64,000 nt of DNA from contig LUVW01000027.1 in the NCBI GenBank assembly GCA_001661515.1, positions 294,067 to 358,066 on the forward strand, in the 5' to 3' direction. The notes under the pieces are model-generated. The model made no database searches. It saw nothing but the letters and a program-made list of their open reading frames with translations, and was not told where the DNA came from. Positions 31,462 through 42,400 of the stretch are shown piece by piece. Each line of letters opens with the position of its first letter. Within the stretch, counting starts at the first letter, position 1. A program made the translations under genes and the position numbers. The DNA is from Capniomyces stellatus. Lineage: Eukaryota; Kickxellomycota; Harpellomycetes; Harpellales; Legeriomycetaceae.

Positions 31462-33034
31462 TAAAAATTTTTTTTACAGCATTTATCTAGCTTAGAAAGA
31501 TGTAAACTACACGGCTTTCTTGTATGTACATATGATTGTTGCCGCATTTATTTTTTAAAAAAAAGTTGTTGGACAGCTATTGTAACCAATGTACATGGTT
31601 TATTCTTGGTTTGGTTAATGGATAACCCTGTATGAATCATTCGAAATCATGCTGTCTGAGTTCAAGCTACAGCATTTACGGACTAAAGTTGGCAAGTTTA
31701 CTTGATAATAATTTTTCACTTTCATAAACGGGAATTCCTTGTCTGGTAAATACTGGTTTATATTTTTCACAAGGTTTCTTGTAATAGGCTTTATCTAGCA
31801 AAAATTTTGGAGAAGAATAAAAAATAATGAAGCCTCGCTTCTATTTAGTCAGAAATGCTAAAAGGGCCCAACATAATTCTGCAGATTGTTGCTTTAATTC
31901 TCAGTGGGGCCGGTCTTAATCGTTAAATTTTGGATGTCGTTTTTATTTTGTTATCAGCAATTAAATGCAGTTATAGAATTTAGCAAAAAAAAAAAAAAGG
32001 TAGCATTCAGGGTCTCATTACAATAAACAGTGAATTTCAAGTATAAGGCTCTGAGGATCTAACATGCTAAACGTACTGCTTCGTTGGTTATTTTTCCAAA
32101 CTATTCCAGGAAAAGCATATATGGAGCTATTGTTTTAGTATGGAAAACAGCTCTTAATCCCACCATCGCTTCTAACAGAAGTAAAAGATTCCATAAAGCT
32201 ATTAATTTTTAGTTTAGTTTAGACGAATGCGCTGAGTATTTTCATGGCCAAGTTTGAAATCCACCTTCTTATTACGTCAATTAAAGCTGTTTGGAAAAGA
32301 AAAAAGAAAAAACTTGTTGAGTATGTGAATATGCCAAAGTGAGAAAAAGGCAATTTATTGTTCAAATGCCATTATGGGACAGCAATCAGGTTTTTCTTTT
32401 CAGTTTTAAATCGGAAATAATTGAAATTGTCCAAATACGGCTCCAGTGAAAGTTGTTGTATTAGGAATTAAATCCTGAAGCACCCAAATTCGTAAAAAAA
32501 AAGAGGAAAAACTGTCAGGTTTATATGCCATACATTTAACCTAGTAAACGCACATTGCTGCTTATAGCGTGTAATGGTTGATTTTCACTTTGTTACTGGT
32601 TTTGGCTCTGGCTTATCAAGTCGCACTTTCATAATTTATAAAGCACATCCGCACTTGAAACGCTTTGATGATGGAACCTTTATTTATTAGTACATTCGAT
32701 TTCAAGGACATAAACCTAGTTGTTCACACTATAGTTTATTTCTTTCGTTTCCACTAGATTTACAAAGGACATTTTAAAAACGCTCATCCTTTTGTAAGTT
32801 ATAAATAAATCTAGCAATATATATATATACTTATTGGTATTGAGAAAGGAACTAGCGATATTTTTTAGTTCAGCTTCAAACATTTGTTACTATATTAAAT
32901 TATAAAAATTTTTAAAGTTTGACAAAGAGACAAAAGTCAAAAAGCAAAAACACAAATCTGATTTCTTGGCTGAACCTGATTAAAGCAAAGTATTGCGAAT
33001 TATACAAAATTTAGATACTAAAGAAAAAGAAAGT
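31462..33034. other. Intergenic spacer, no gene seen
   Basis: 1.6 kb AT-rich DNA between the trypsin fragment and the Ecm33-like gene. It holds A-runs and a short TA run near 32816-32830 but no gene. Confidence 0.55.
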
Positions 33035-34192
33035 ATGCGATTGGTATTGGCATCAGCGTTGTGTTTTGTAAGATTTGCAGTTGGTGCTTGCAAAGGGAAT
33101 GTTGAACTGGGCAGCCAGGGTGATGCAAACAAGATTGCGCAATGTTTTTCGTACTCTGGGGACATATCCGTGGTCAACACAAACATGGAAGATTTGGATC
33201 TTGGAGGTCTGTCAGTGTTAAACGGAGACTTGAAAGTGATAAACAATTTCGACCTGAAAAACATAAAACTGAGTAGTCTCACAACTTTGAACGGGTCACT
33301 GATTCTGAAGGATAACATACAGCTGATAGGCGTTGCAGCCATGAATATGAAGAAAATAGACACGATTTTCATTGATAACAACCCAAACCTGAGTTACCTC
33401 AGTTTGGAGCCGATCAGAGATATAAACTCGCTGACAATCATCCAAACATCAATCCCGGGCATAGAAAACGAGTACATCGAGCAACTTGCTAACATTGAGC
33501 TCAGCAGCAACCTGAATATGCAAAAAGTCAGCTTTGGTAGCCTGTCAAAAACCACAGGGTACTTTGGGGTCATAAACAACCATGCAAGCTCACAAGTCGA
33601 GTTTCCAGAATTAAAAACCATTGAGGGGAATGCAACACTAAGCGCGATAGATGGCTTGTACCTTCCAAAGCTAACCAAAGTCGAGAGCACCATTACGATC
33701 ATTGAAAATATGTTTAAAGAATTTAAAATAGACTCTTTGGAGGTTGCAAACAAGGATATAATTATAATCAGCAACGAGAATGTCGAGAAGTTTAAATTCC
33801 CAAATCTGAAGAAAATCCAAGGGAATCTGATAATCCAAAAAAACCCTGCACTAGTCAACATCTTGGACGATCATTTTCCATTGTTGGAAACAGTAGGTGG
33901 GAAGATATTGATAACGGGTGGTTTTGATGGTATATATCTCCCGAGCTTCAAAAGAATCAACGGTGCCATAACGATTGAAAGTTCGGGAAAGTTGGAATGT
34001 GCCGAGACTAAAAAAAGGCTAGATCGCACTTCCAGAAAGCAGTGGATATGCAAAAACCAGGTTTCCGAAAAGAATAAGAAACAGCTGACTTCAATTGACA
34101 ACTCTGGCTTAACAAATAAAGTCGACAAGTTTAAATGCTTTGCAACAGTTATTTCGGTGGTGGCAGTTGTGATGGTAGTAGCAGGATATTAA
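33035..34192 (+). CDS. Ecm33/Sps2-like GPI-anchored cell-wall protein
   Basis: A 385-residue secreted protein. The frame is open upstream, but the first ATG is at 33035, giving a signal peptide (MRLVLASALCFVRFAVGA). Mature sequence: CKGNVELGSQGDANKIAQC, then receptor-L-domain-type leucine-rich repeats with the spacing typical of Ecm33 (SGDISVVNTNMEDLDLGGLSVLNG, LTTLNGSLILKDN, LKTIEGNATLS, LKKIQGNLIIQKNP, FKRINGAITIES). The Cys-bearing cap LECAETKKRL ... WICKN closes the solenoid. The C-terminus is a hydrophobic tail (ATVISVVAVVMVVAGY), a GPI-attachment signal. In ascomycetes Ecm33 supports wall integrity and sphingolipid-linked signalling. The gene is intronless. The usual long Ser/Thr-rich stalk before the anchor is short here. 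Confidence 0.82.
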   Translation: MRLVLASALCFVRFAVGACKGNVELGSQGDANKIAQCFSYSGDISVVNTNMEDLDLGGLSVLNGDLKVINNFDLKNIKLSSLTTLNGSLILKDNIQLIGVAAMNMKKIDTIFIDNNPNLSYLSLEPIRDINSLTIIQTSIPGIENEYIEQLANIELSSNLNMQKVSFGSLSKTTGYFGVINNHASSQVEFPELKTIEGNATLSAIDGLYLPKLTKVESTITIIENMFKEFKIDSLEVANKDIIIISNENVEKFKFPNLKKIQGNLIIQKNPALVNILDDHFPLLETVGGKILITGGFDGIYLPSFKRINGAITIESSGKLECAETKKRLDRTSRKQWICKNQVSEKNKKQLTSIDNSGLTNKVDKFKCFATVISVVAVVMVVAGY

Positions 34193-34824
34193 AAATATAG
34201 TAGCAAGTGTAGTGGGAGAGCACATTTTAGTTTATTCCGTTTGGTTTAGTTTACTTTATTAAACGGTCATATCTGCCTTAACTGACTTGATCGAGTTTAA
34301 TTTAATTTGACTTGTTTTAATCTGATTTGATATATTTTTCTTTAAATTATAATACTTTTGAAACGAGTTTTAGTGTTTATAATGACCTATTTATCAACTT
34401 GATGATACATTGAACGATCGTTAGTGTCACGGTATATAAATTAAAGGCGCCGTTCGTTTCAGGACGTAGTAGTTATTGTATGTTAATACTCGGCTTAAAA
34501 TGTGTGTGCAAAAAAATGGGATGTTCCTTAAAGAGCGATGAACGAAAAAAAAGTGTAAAAATAGTTGAAAAAAGTTTGAAAAAAAAGTGGAAAAAGTGGA
34601 AAAAGTGGAAAAAAAATTGTTTGGGCAAAAAACGATCAAAAATGAAACAAAGATTTCGATTAAAAAAAATGCAGAAAAGAGAATTGATCGAAATTGATAT
34701 GAAAATAGCTATTCTTCGATAATGGATGATAAAAAAGCAAAAGTGGATTGACTTGTTGGAATCAAAAGGTAAAAGTAAATTCGATAGTATAGATAGGAGA
34801 GAAAACATAAACAAAAATAAGGCA
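34193..34824. other. Intergenic spacer with Lys-rich low-complexity frame
   Basis: AT-rich spacer. An 80-codon frame at 34480-34722 translates to a Lys/Trp repeat from A-rich DNA and is not credible. It may belong to the 5' leader of the QRI7 gene. Confidence 0.45.
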
Positions 34825-36311
34825 ATGGGGTTTACAAAGTCAATTCGAGTGTTTGGAACTGCAGGCCTCGAAAAAATAGTGAGAAATAATTTGAATAAGG
34901 TAAATGCAAAAAGTGTCGGTGTAGTAAAACAAGTTAGGAGGTATATACAGCCGATTCGGATATTGGGGATAGAGTCTTCGTGTGACGATACAGCAGCAGC
35001 GATAGTAGATAGCGATGGGAGAATATTAGGAGAGAGTGTGCGACATCAATTCAAGCTGCATGCAGAGCATGGGGGAGTAGTGCCAAGCTTGGCAGCTGAA
35101 GCGCATACAGAGAATATGCCGTTTGTGGTGAGGGAGGTACTGGACAGGGCAGGGCTGGAAGTTAGCGATTTGGATGCGGTTGCTGTTACTAGGGGTCCAG
35201 GAATGCCGGGTAGTTTAGCTGTTTGTTTGAATGCGGCAAAAACACTGGCAGCAGTGTACAAAAAACCATTGATTGGAGTCCATCACATGGTAAGGGGATA
35301 TAAAAATAGGATAGTTTTGGCTGAGACTGATTTTGTAATTGTTGTGGGCGGTATGAGTTGTAGTTTTGTGGTAAATTCGGGTATTTAAACATGTATTTGC
35401 GTAAAGTGGTGCTGATGGTTAAATATATACTGCGTGTGTAGGAGGCACATGCGTTGATGGCAAGGATGGGTAATGAGAGTAGAGTGCAGTTTCCGTACTT
35501 GTGTTTGCTGATAAGCGGTGGGCATACGCAGTTTTTGGTGGTTAATGGGGTAAATAGTTACCGCATGTTGGGAAACACGCTGGATGATAGCATTGGAGAG
35601 GCGTATGATAAAGTAGGAAGGTTTTTGATAACGAATTTTAAAAGCAAGGACATTGACACCAGTAAAGGGCTGGGGGCTGGGTTAGAGCAGATGGCAAGGC
35701 TTGGGGAGCCAGACAAATACAAGCTGCCAATGCCGATGAGCAAGAGGGAAAGCACGCATAGTCTAGACTACAGCTTTAGTGGATTGAAATCGGCGGTATT
35801 TCGGTATGGGGTTGAGCAGAGTACAGGTGTTTTAGGTGAGAGTGGGGGCGGGGCTGTATCTGGGGCAATTGAACTGGAGGGATTGGATAGGGTAGAGTAT
35901 AAGAAAAACAACGTAAAGTTGGACAAGAACAAGAGCACAGATGTCCAGTATCAGCTGAAAACAATACAAGATGCGTGTGACCTGGCATTGTCGTTTCAAA
36001 AGACATCGACGCAGCATTTAACAAAAAAGATGCAAAAGTCGATTGATTACTGCAAAAAGGAGCTGGGTGTTTATGCAAAGTCGATTGTGGTTAGTGGAGG
36101 TGTTGCAAGCAATATGTATATTCGAAAGAGGATTAGGGATTTGGCAGATAAAAACGGGATGGAGTTTTATGTGCCAGAGATGAGGCTGTGTACAGACAAT
36201 GGGGTGATGATAGCTTGGGCAGGGGTTGAAAGGTACAATGCGGGATTGGTGGATGATTATGGAATTACTTTTAAACAGAGGTGGCCGCTTGAAGATCTCG
36301 GAAAAAATTAG
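34825..36311 (+). CDS. QRI7: Mitochondrial tRNA N6-threonylcarbamoyladenosine protein, Qri7/OSGEPL1 type
   Basis: Kae1/TsaD-family enzyme that transfers the threonylcarbamoyl group to A37 of mitochondrial ANN-decoding tRNAs. Two exons, 34825-35289 and 35442-36311, both phase 0, give 444 residues. The Met at 34825 opens a basic, acid-poor presequence (MGFTKSIRVFGTAG). An upstream in-frame Met at 34726 would add 33 charged residues and is less likely. Family motifs: ILGIESSCDDTAAAIV, HAEHGGVVPSLAAEAH, TRGPGMPGSL, LIGVHHMEAH (the metal-binding His-x3-His is restored only by splicing), LISGGHTQ, VVSGGVASN and CTDNGVMIAWAG. An insertion of about 60 Lys/Gly-rich residues (after YGVEQSTGVLGE) breaks the second lobe. 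It converges on MRS2 357 bases downstream. Confidence 0.94.
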
Positions 36312-36668
36312 TGGCGTTGGTGGGGAAAGGTAGATAGGTGTCGAATAAAGGACATAAGTGGTAGAAATGTTTGATGTTTTGTAAAAGTAGTGAATAAATC
36401 GTTTTTTTTTATTTTACAAAATGAGAACGGAAGGGTGTATGTGGATGTGAGTATGTTTGAAAGACTGTTGGAATTAAAAGTAATTGGTGTAAAAGTAACA
36501 TTAGTCTAGGGAAATAAAGAGAGTTAAAATAAAACAAAAGAAACTAAATAACAAAAAAAATTAGTAAAGAATAAAGAGAAAAGTAGTCTATTGGCAAAAG
36601 TAATTTAGAAATGAAAATGATGAAAACAGTAATAGAAACTGTGGAATAAGAATGGTAGAATGGCAAGA
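36312..36668. other. Convergent intergenic spacer
   Basis: 357 AT-rich bases between the 3' ends of QRI7 and MRS2. No gene is seen. Confidence 0.6.
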
Positions 36669-38941
36669 CTAATTCATCTTTTTAAGCATTTTATGCATTT
36701 TGACAAAGCCAAAGATGACTAGAGAAAGAGTGAGGACGGAAGCGGTGACAGTAACAACAAAGAACATGAGGCTGTTTGACTCAACGCCACTAAGCAAATT
36801 CATTCCGAAAACGCTGCAGATAAATGTGCCAACACCAATAGCAACGGCAAGAATGGTCAGTCTAATTTCGAGCAGGAGCAGAGAGTTTCTTTGGCTGTCA
36901 AGAATGATGTTGACGATTTCCTCGGTGGTTTTCAGCTGGCTTGACACGCTTTCAATGTTGTTTGCGATTTCCTCGACTTGTTTGAGGTAGGTTTCAAGAA
37001 GCAACTCGACTTCCTGGTGGGAGTCAATTGGCCGCGGATTACCCTCTTTTTTCTTGGTTAGGTACATGGCCGCAAGATCTTCGTCTTGGTCAAGAACCTC
37101 CTCAATCGCATCGCGGATATTAATAACCTTTTGCTCAAACTTTGATAGTCTTTTTGAATACTGCAAAAGCTCTCGCAGCTTTGTTCGGTCCACGGATTCT
37201 TCCAGGTATACAAGCAACGACTGGACCAGATTTACCAGAATCTCTTCATCCGATTGCAACGAGTTCATTACTATAATCAGCACCGATTCCAAAGCCCTAT
37301 TGATATTGAACGGGATTTATGGTTAACAAGATAAATAAATATCCGAAATAAAAATACAATAAATTAAACAATAAATAGAGTGATCAAATAATAGAGTAAA
37401 CAAATAATAGAGTAAAAAGTCGGTTTACACAGACATATACTATCCGTTTCAACGATAAATGGTTGTATATATATAATTATGTTCAATGAGTGTACCTGAA
37501 TTCAAACGGAAGTTTTTCGCTTTTGATATTGCTGTTTTCCAGCAGATCTTGCAGTTCATAGATAAAGAGGTTGGTGTTGAAGTTTTCGTTGGTTCCGATG
37601 CTGTCGAAAATGATGATTCGGTCGTACTCGATTAGGGCGCGGATGTTGAGGAGGTTGATTAGGATTCCGTTTTCTCTTACTAGAATAGCGGGCATTTGGT
37701 TAGTATAGTTCGAGTCGATTTTGCGCAGGTCACGGGGCTGAAGACTGTGCTGGATGCAGAGTTCTGATTTGGAAAATTCACCAGCTATCTGGGTCAGGTT
37801 TCCAAATCTGTCGAATTCAGAGCCTATGGAATAAATATTTACAATTCACGGGTTATTATTGTTGCTACTATATGTAAAAACAAAAACAAAAAATATATAA
37901 AATATATAAAAGTAAAGAAGATGCCTTCAAATAAATTGTTTGCTCGTATCAGTTAGACTTACATTTGAGTTTCAGTTCAGATAGTTGGTTTAGGTGTTCG
38001 ATTCTTCGCTTGGCTTCTCGCGACAATGAATCGAGCTTGGATTTTACATTTTCTTTGTGCAGGTTCCTGTAGCTACTGTTTCCAGCAGATTCAGAACTGT
38101 GCTGACCAGGACCATCGGGATCTACACCAGCTGGAGTTGGTTTTGTCGGTGGTTCGGGAGCAGGATTATCTTTTGTTCTTAGCTTTTCAATAGCTTTGAT
38201 TTTCTCTCTTTTCAAATCGTGTTTGAGTTTGTGTATGGTTTTGGATAAATCGTCTTCATTGTGCTGCAGGTGAATTGATTGTGAAAGTAGGTGTTGGTTG
38301 CTGTTTTCTTTTGATTGCCGTGTCAGTTTGTTTAACAGCAGCTTTATGGCTTTGGAATCTAGATCTTTGTACTTGGAACTGCTTGTTGGGCTGTTACTGT
38401 TCGATATAGATCCTTTTGACTCTGTTGGTTCTGGGTTTCCTACCTCCTTTTCAATTAAATCATCAATTTCCTTTTCTATTTCCCTTTCTATTCTCTCTTC
38501 TATCTCCTTCACCGACTTTAAATCTACCTCATTCTCAGTTTCAGCCCCAATTCCAGTTTCAAGTCCAACTCGGGCTTTACTTTTAGAGTTTTTAGATTCG
38601 TCAATGCCTCGTGTACGGTCACCACTGCTGGTATTATCACCGCCACCTCCGCTATTCTTTGAATCAGAAGAATGGAATCGTTTTGGTTGATTGGAAACAC
38701 TGGAGATAGTTGGTGGATTCAGCAGGCTGGATTTGCACTGTAGAATGCACAAACTCTTGGGAAATGTTCCACGAGACCTGTTGGGATACGGGGCTTGTAG
38801 TGGGGTTGAAGAGAATGGTCGATCAAGAGGGTTAATTGAAGTTTGTTGATTGAATCGTACCGATATCCATTTGTTGTTGTTTAAACTGTTGATTAGCCTT
38901 GAATTGGTTAGAGAAATTAAATGTCGTTTTGAAAGCAACAT
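36669..38941 (-). CDS. MRS2: Mitochondrial inner-membrane Mg2+ channel Mrs2 (CorA superfamily)
   Basis: Three exons on the minus strand, 38941-37963, 37823-37496 and 37296-36669, GT-AG, phases close to 644 residues. Mrs2 is a homopentameric Mg2+ channel. Residues 1-50 are basic and Ser/Asn-rich (presequence, start MLLSKRHLISL). About 275 residues of charged, low-complexity sequence follow, absent from typical 450-residue Mrs2 proteins. The core runs from CSEFDRFGNL through PRDLRKIDSNY, ILINLLNIRALI, HRALESVLI-like FRALESVLIIVMNSL, coiled-coil helices and TEEIVNIILDSQRNSLLLLE. Two membrane segments follow (LTILAVAIGVGTFICSVFGM and LMFFVVTVTASVLTLSLVIFGF) flanking the diagnostic Gly-Met-Asn motif at 600-602. 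The loop after GMN is SGVESNS, with an acidic residue as in other family members. A Met at 38998 upstream is out of keeping with the presequence. Confidence 0.93.
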
Positions 38942-39415
38942 TATGTTTTGGCCAACACAGAATACGTTATTAGTTACTAAAACTAACGCTAGTACCAATT
39001 TTACAGTGAGTTTAAACGATATAATTAAACAACTGGACAGTTAAAAGGCGCAGACTCGGTTTACTTTGAAAAGCTAAGAAAAGGATTCAAACAATTAAAA
39101 ATTCACTTTTGTCATCCCACCCGCCAATATCGAGTAAAGATTTTTTTTTTTTTAATAAAAAAGTAGTTAACAAAGGATTGGGTATAAACCCAAGTGTTAA
39201 TTCAATACATGAAAAATATTATGTCTTTAAACAAATACGGATTTCAAACCTTTTTATTATTGAAAAAAAAAAATATATATATATATGTTGGGTTTGGTTT
39301 TGGCTTGGCAAAAGGAAACAATAATAGAGATATATAAAATAGGCTAGTTAGATTTGATACAAAATAAAAAAAAGTAAAAGTAAAAGTAAAAAGTAAAAAT
39401 AAAAGTATAGAAAAA
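38942..39415. other. Intergenic spacer between KDM5 3' end and MRS2 5' end
   Basis: 474 AT-rich bases with T-runs and (AT) runs near 39271-39286. No gene is seen. Confidence 0.55.
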
Positions 39416-42400
39416 TCAACCGCTTTCCAGTTCAATTTCACCAAATACATAAGAACACTCGCTGGAGTATGAGCAAATGGGACACATGTAGCAGTCCAAG
39501 TTTCTACATAGTTCCGCGATTTGTTCTTTATTGTGAGAGGCATAAGCAAGAGATTTGGCAGCAGAATGCAACTTTTGCTGGTTGTAGCAAATAACCTGGG
39601 CTTGGACAACTTCAACGAGCACACAGTTCAGGTGGTAGTAGTCGTTGCAGAAGTCACATTGGATGATGTAATTGCCAGACGTGTCCCAGTTGGGGTCAGA
39701 TTGCGGGGTTGCCTGGCAAATGCAGATTTCTTCTGTTAGTAGTTTTGAGCTTGGGGTGGGCAGTAATGTCAGCGGAAGGCCGACTTTCTGGCCAATGTTT
39801 ATGTTGTGGACTGGAGTTGGTTGTTTGGATTCGGGAGTTTTTGCCAGTTTCTGTTGTTTTAGTGGTTTCTGAGGTTTTTGAGTTTTTGAGGGTTTGGATG
39901 GTTTTGTAATTAACTGCGGACTTTGGGTCTTTTGCGACTGTTCCCGTTTTATAGGCGATGGTTCGTGGTTAGGAGCCAAACAGCTGCTGCGTGCGTCATT
40001 GGCAGAGGTGGTGATTGGTTTGTCAGCACGGTCGTTGTAGACGCTGCTGGCGCTACTACTGCAATTGCTGGCATTGCTGGCGTTGCTGCTGGTACTACTA
40101 GTGATGATGTTGGTGTTGTTTTCGCTAGCCAAGTCGATATTTTTAAACTTTGGCATGGCGGAGATTTTGGGATTAGATCTGTTTCCGTTGCCGTGGATCT
40201 TGAACCGCAAAAAGTCGATCAAACTGCACCCGTTATACCCAGAGGCACTGGACGAACCAGCAAGCACTGAAGCGTCGAGAAAGGCGTGAGAGTTGATAGC
40301 AGAGCCAAGAGAGTCAGAGCCTGGGGTTGAGGTATTGACAAGGGTGGTGTCGATTTCAAGCCCAACCAAAACAAGCAGGCAGATGCGGTAAACAAACAAC
40401 AACACCTTGGCGTACTGGTTGGGGTAAGCACTGGAGTTAGTAGAGATGAGGTTGATGAGATCCAAGATGCAAGCGGTGATCTGGCGCGAGTCAAGGACCA
40501 GGTTGAGCAGCAAGTCGAGCTCAGGACATATCAGGCCGAGCTGGCGACCGACATGGATGAGGGGTTTGAGAATAGAGTTGTTTGGGCGTTTAGTTTGGTG
40601 CGGAACGTTGAAGTCGCAGTCGCACACGGGACAGTAGAGGTAGTTGACGCGAACGTGTTTCTTGGAAACTTTGAGACACTTTGAATGAAACCACAATGGG
40701 CACGTGTCGCACGACACCATCATGCCGTACTCGGGCAGCAGACACAAGCAATAAAGCCGCTCAGACGTGCCTGGATTGCACATGGCGTAGAACACGTTTT
40801 CGTACTCATCGCTGTTGAGCCCAGGACTGTTCAAAGTCTCAATCAGGTTGACCAACACGTTGGTGTAGTGCTTAGTTGACGCATTGACCTCAGCCAGTAT
40901 GTCGTACAATGATTTGGAAACATTACTGCGTACAAAGCTCGACTTGACCCTGAACTGCCAGCTCTCGGCATCCAGAATAAACTGCTTCAGCTGGTTCGCG
41001 CTGTTGGGAACAAACCGCACGCCGCTGTTGCTCAGCTCCGTGTACAGGTCCTTTGCCTCGGCTAGGTTAGGCCGCATTGGGAACGGCTGCTGCAGTGACC
41101 GCTCCACAACCGAGTCCGTCCTTTCCTGCATCTTCAGCATGTACATGTGCAGCTCCTGCAGCGCCTTGTAGTTTCTTGGCGCAAACTCCAGGTTATGGCC
41201 CCTCTCAAGCAACGTTGCAACACTCCGCAGTGTCAACCCCGCTCCTCCCTCTGCCCCTCCAGCCCCTCCCACTCCCCCTGTACTTCCGCTGCCTGCCTGG
41301 TAGCTCTGGTCCAGCAACTCCCTTGCGTCAATGTCCCACTTGTTCGAGTCGTTTTTTATCTTGCGGAGCCTGATAAACTGTGTCTGGCTTGGCGGGATCT
41401 TGTAGCTGATTGCCAGCTCCAGGTAGTCAATCATCTTGTCCAGCGTCAGCCGGTGGTGGATCAGTGCCTCGCTCACCTCGTTGCTCCACTTTAGAACCGG
41501 AACCACTTTCCTGATCTCCTTTGCCCCGTTAATGTCGAGCCCTGTCTCCTCAATCTGCCCAATCAGAAACCGCACCTCGTCCTCTATCTCGTGCCTCTGC
41601 AGACTAAACGACCTGCTCTTGTGGTGGTGCCTGTACTCAAAGTCCTTGTCCAGCTGCATTATGTTACTGTGCTCCACTAGCCCCTTCAACAGCTCCTCAA
41701 CCCCTTCCTCCACCTCCTCGCACTTGACCACCCACTCGCTCAGTCTTTCCAACTCATAGCAGCTCACCCCGCTCCCCCTAAACTCTCTTTCAACCAGCCG
41801 GATGTGTTCCAGCGTATACGGCGTCGTCACTCTGGTCTTGCCTCCACCGTCGCTGTTGCTCTTTATATATTGGTCTACCGCGTTGTATATCTCGTACCTC
41901 TGCTTGCCTATCGAGTAGTTGTATACATTCTCCAGCTTGAACACACTGCTGCTGCTGCTAACTGCCACTGTACTCCCTACCACCCCTGTTCGCGTTGGTG
42001 TGCTGCTGCTTGAACCGCTGCTTTGTCTCTTTGTCCCTAGTATCAACTTTTGGTCTTCGGACACCCCATTCGCTCTCTTTGACCTCGTTGCCCTCCCTCC
42101 TTCTCCCCCATTACTACTGTTCTCTTCCAACTCTTCCTTTACTCCAATTGAGTCCTGCTCGCTCTTTATTCCGCTGCCCCTGCTTGCATCACCGCTACTA
42201 CTCGCCTCATCTTCGCCCCCATTCATATCGTCTCTACTCCCAAAGTTCATCTCCAGGCTCTCGGCCACCCAGCTTGCACTCCTGAACTGTCCATAGTTTG
42301 AAACCACCAAATCATAAAGCTCCTTGAATACTCCTAAATCGCCCTCTTTTTCAACAGCTTTTTCAGCAATGACGCCATCGCCTTCCCCACCAACACACCC

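Noticed and set aside
34480..34722. 80-codon frame upstream of QRI7
   Set aside because: Translates to Lys/Trp repeats from A-rich tandem words (GTGGAAAAA); no coding signature.
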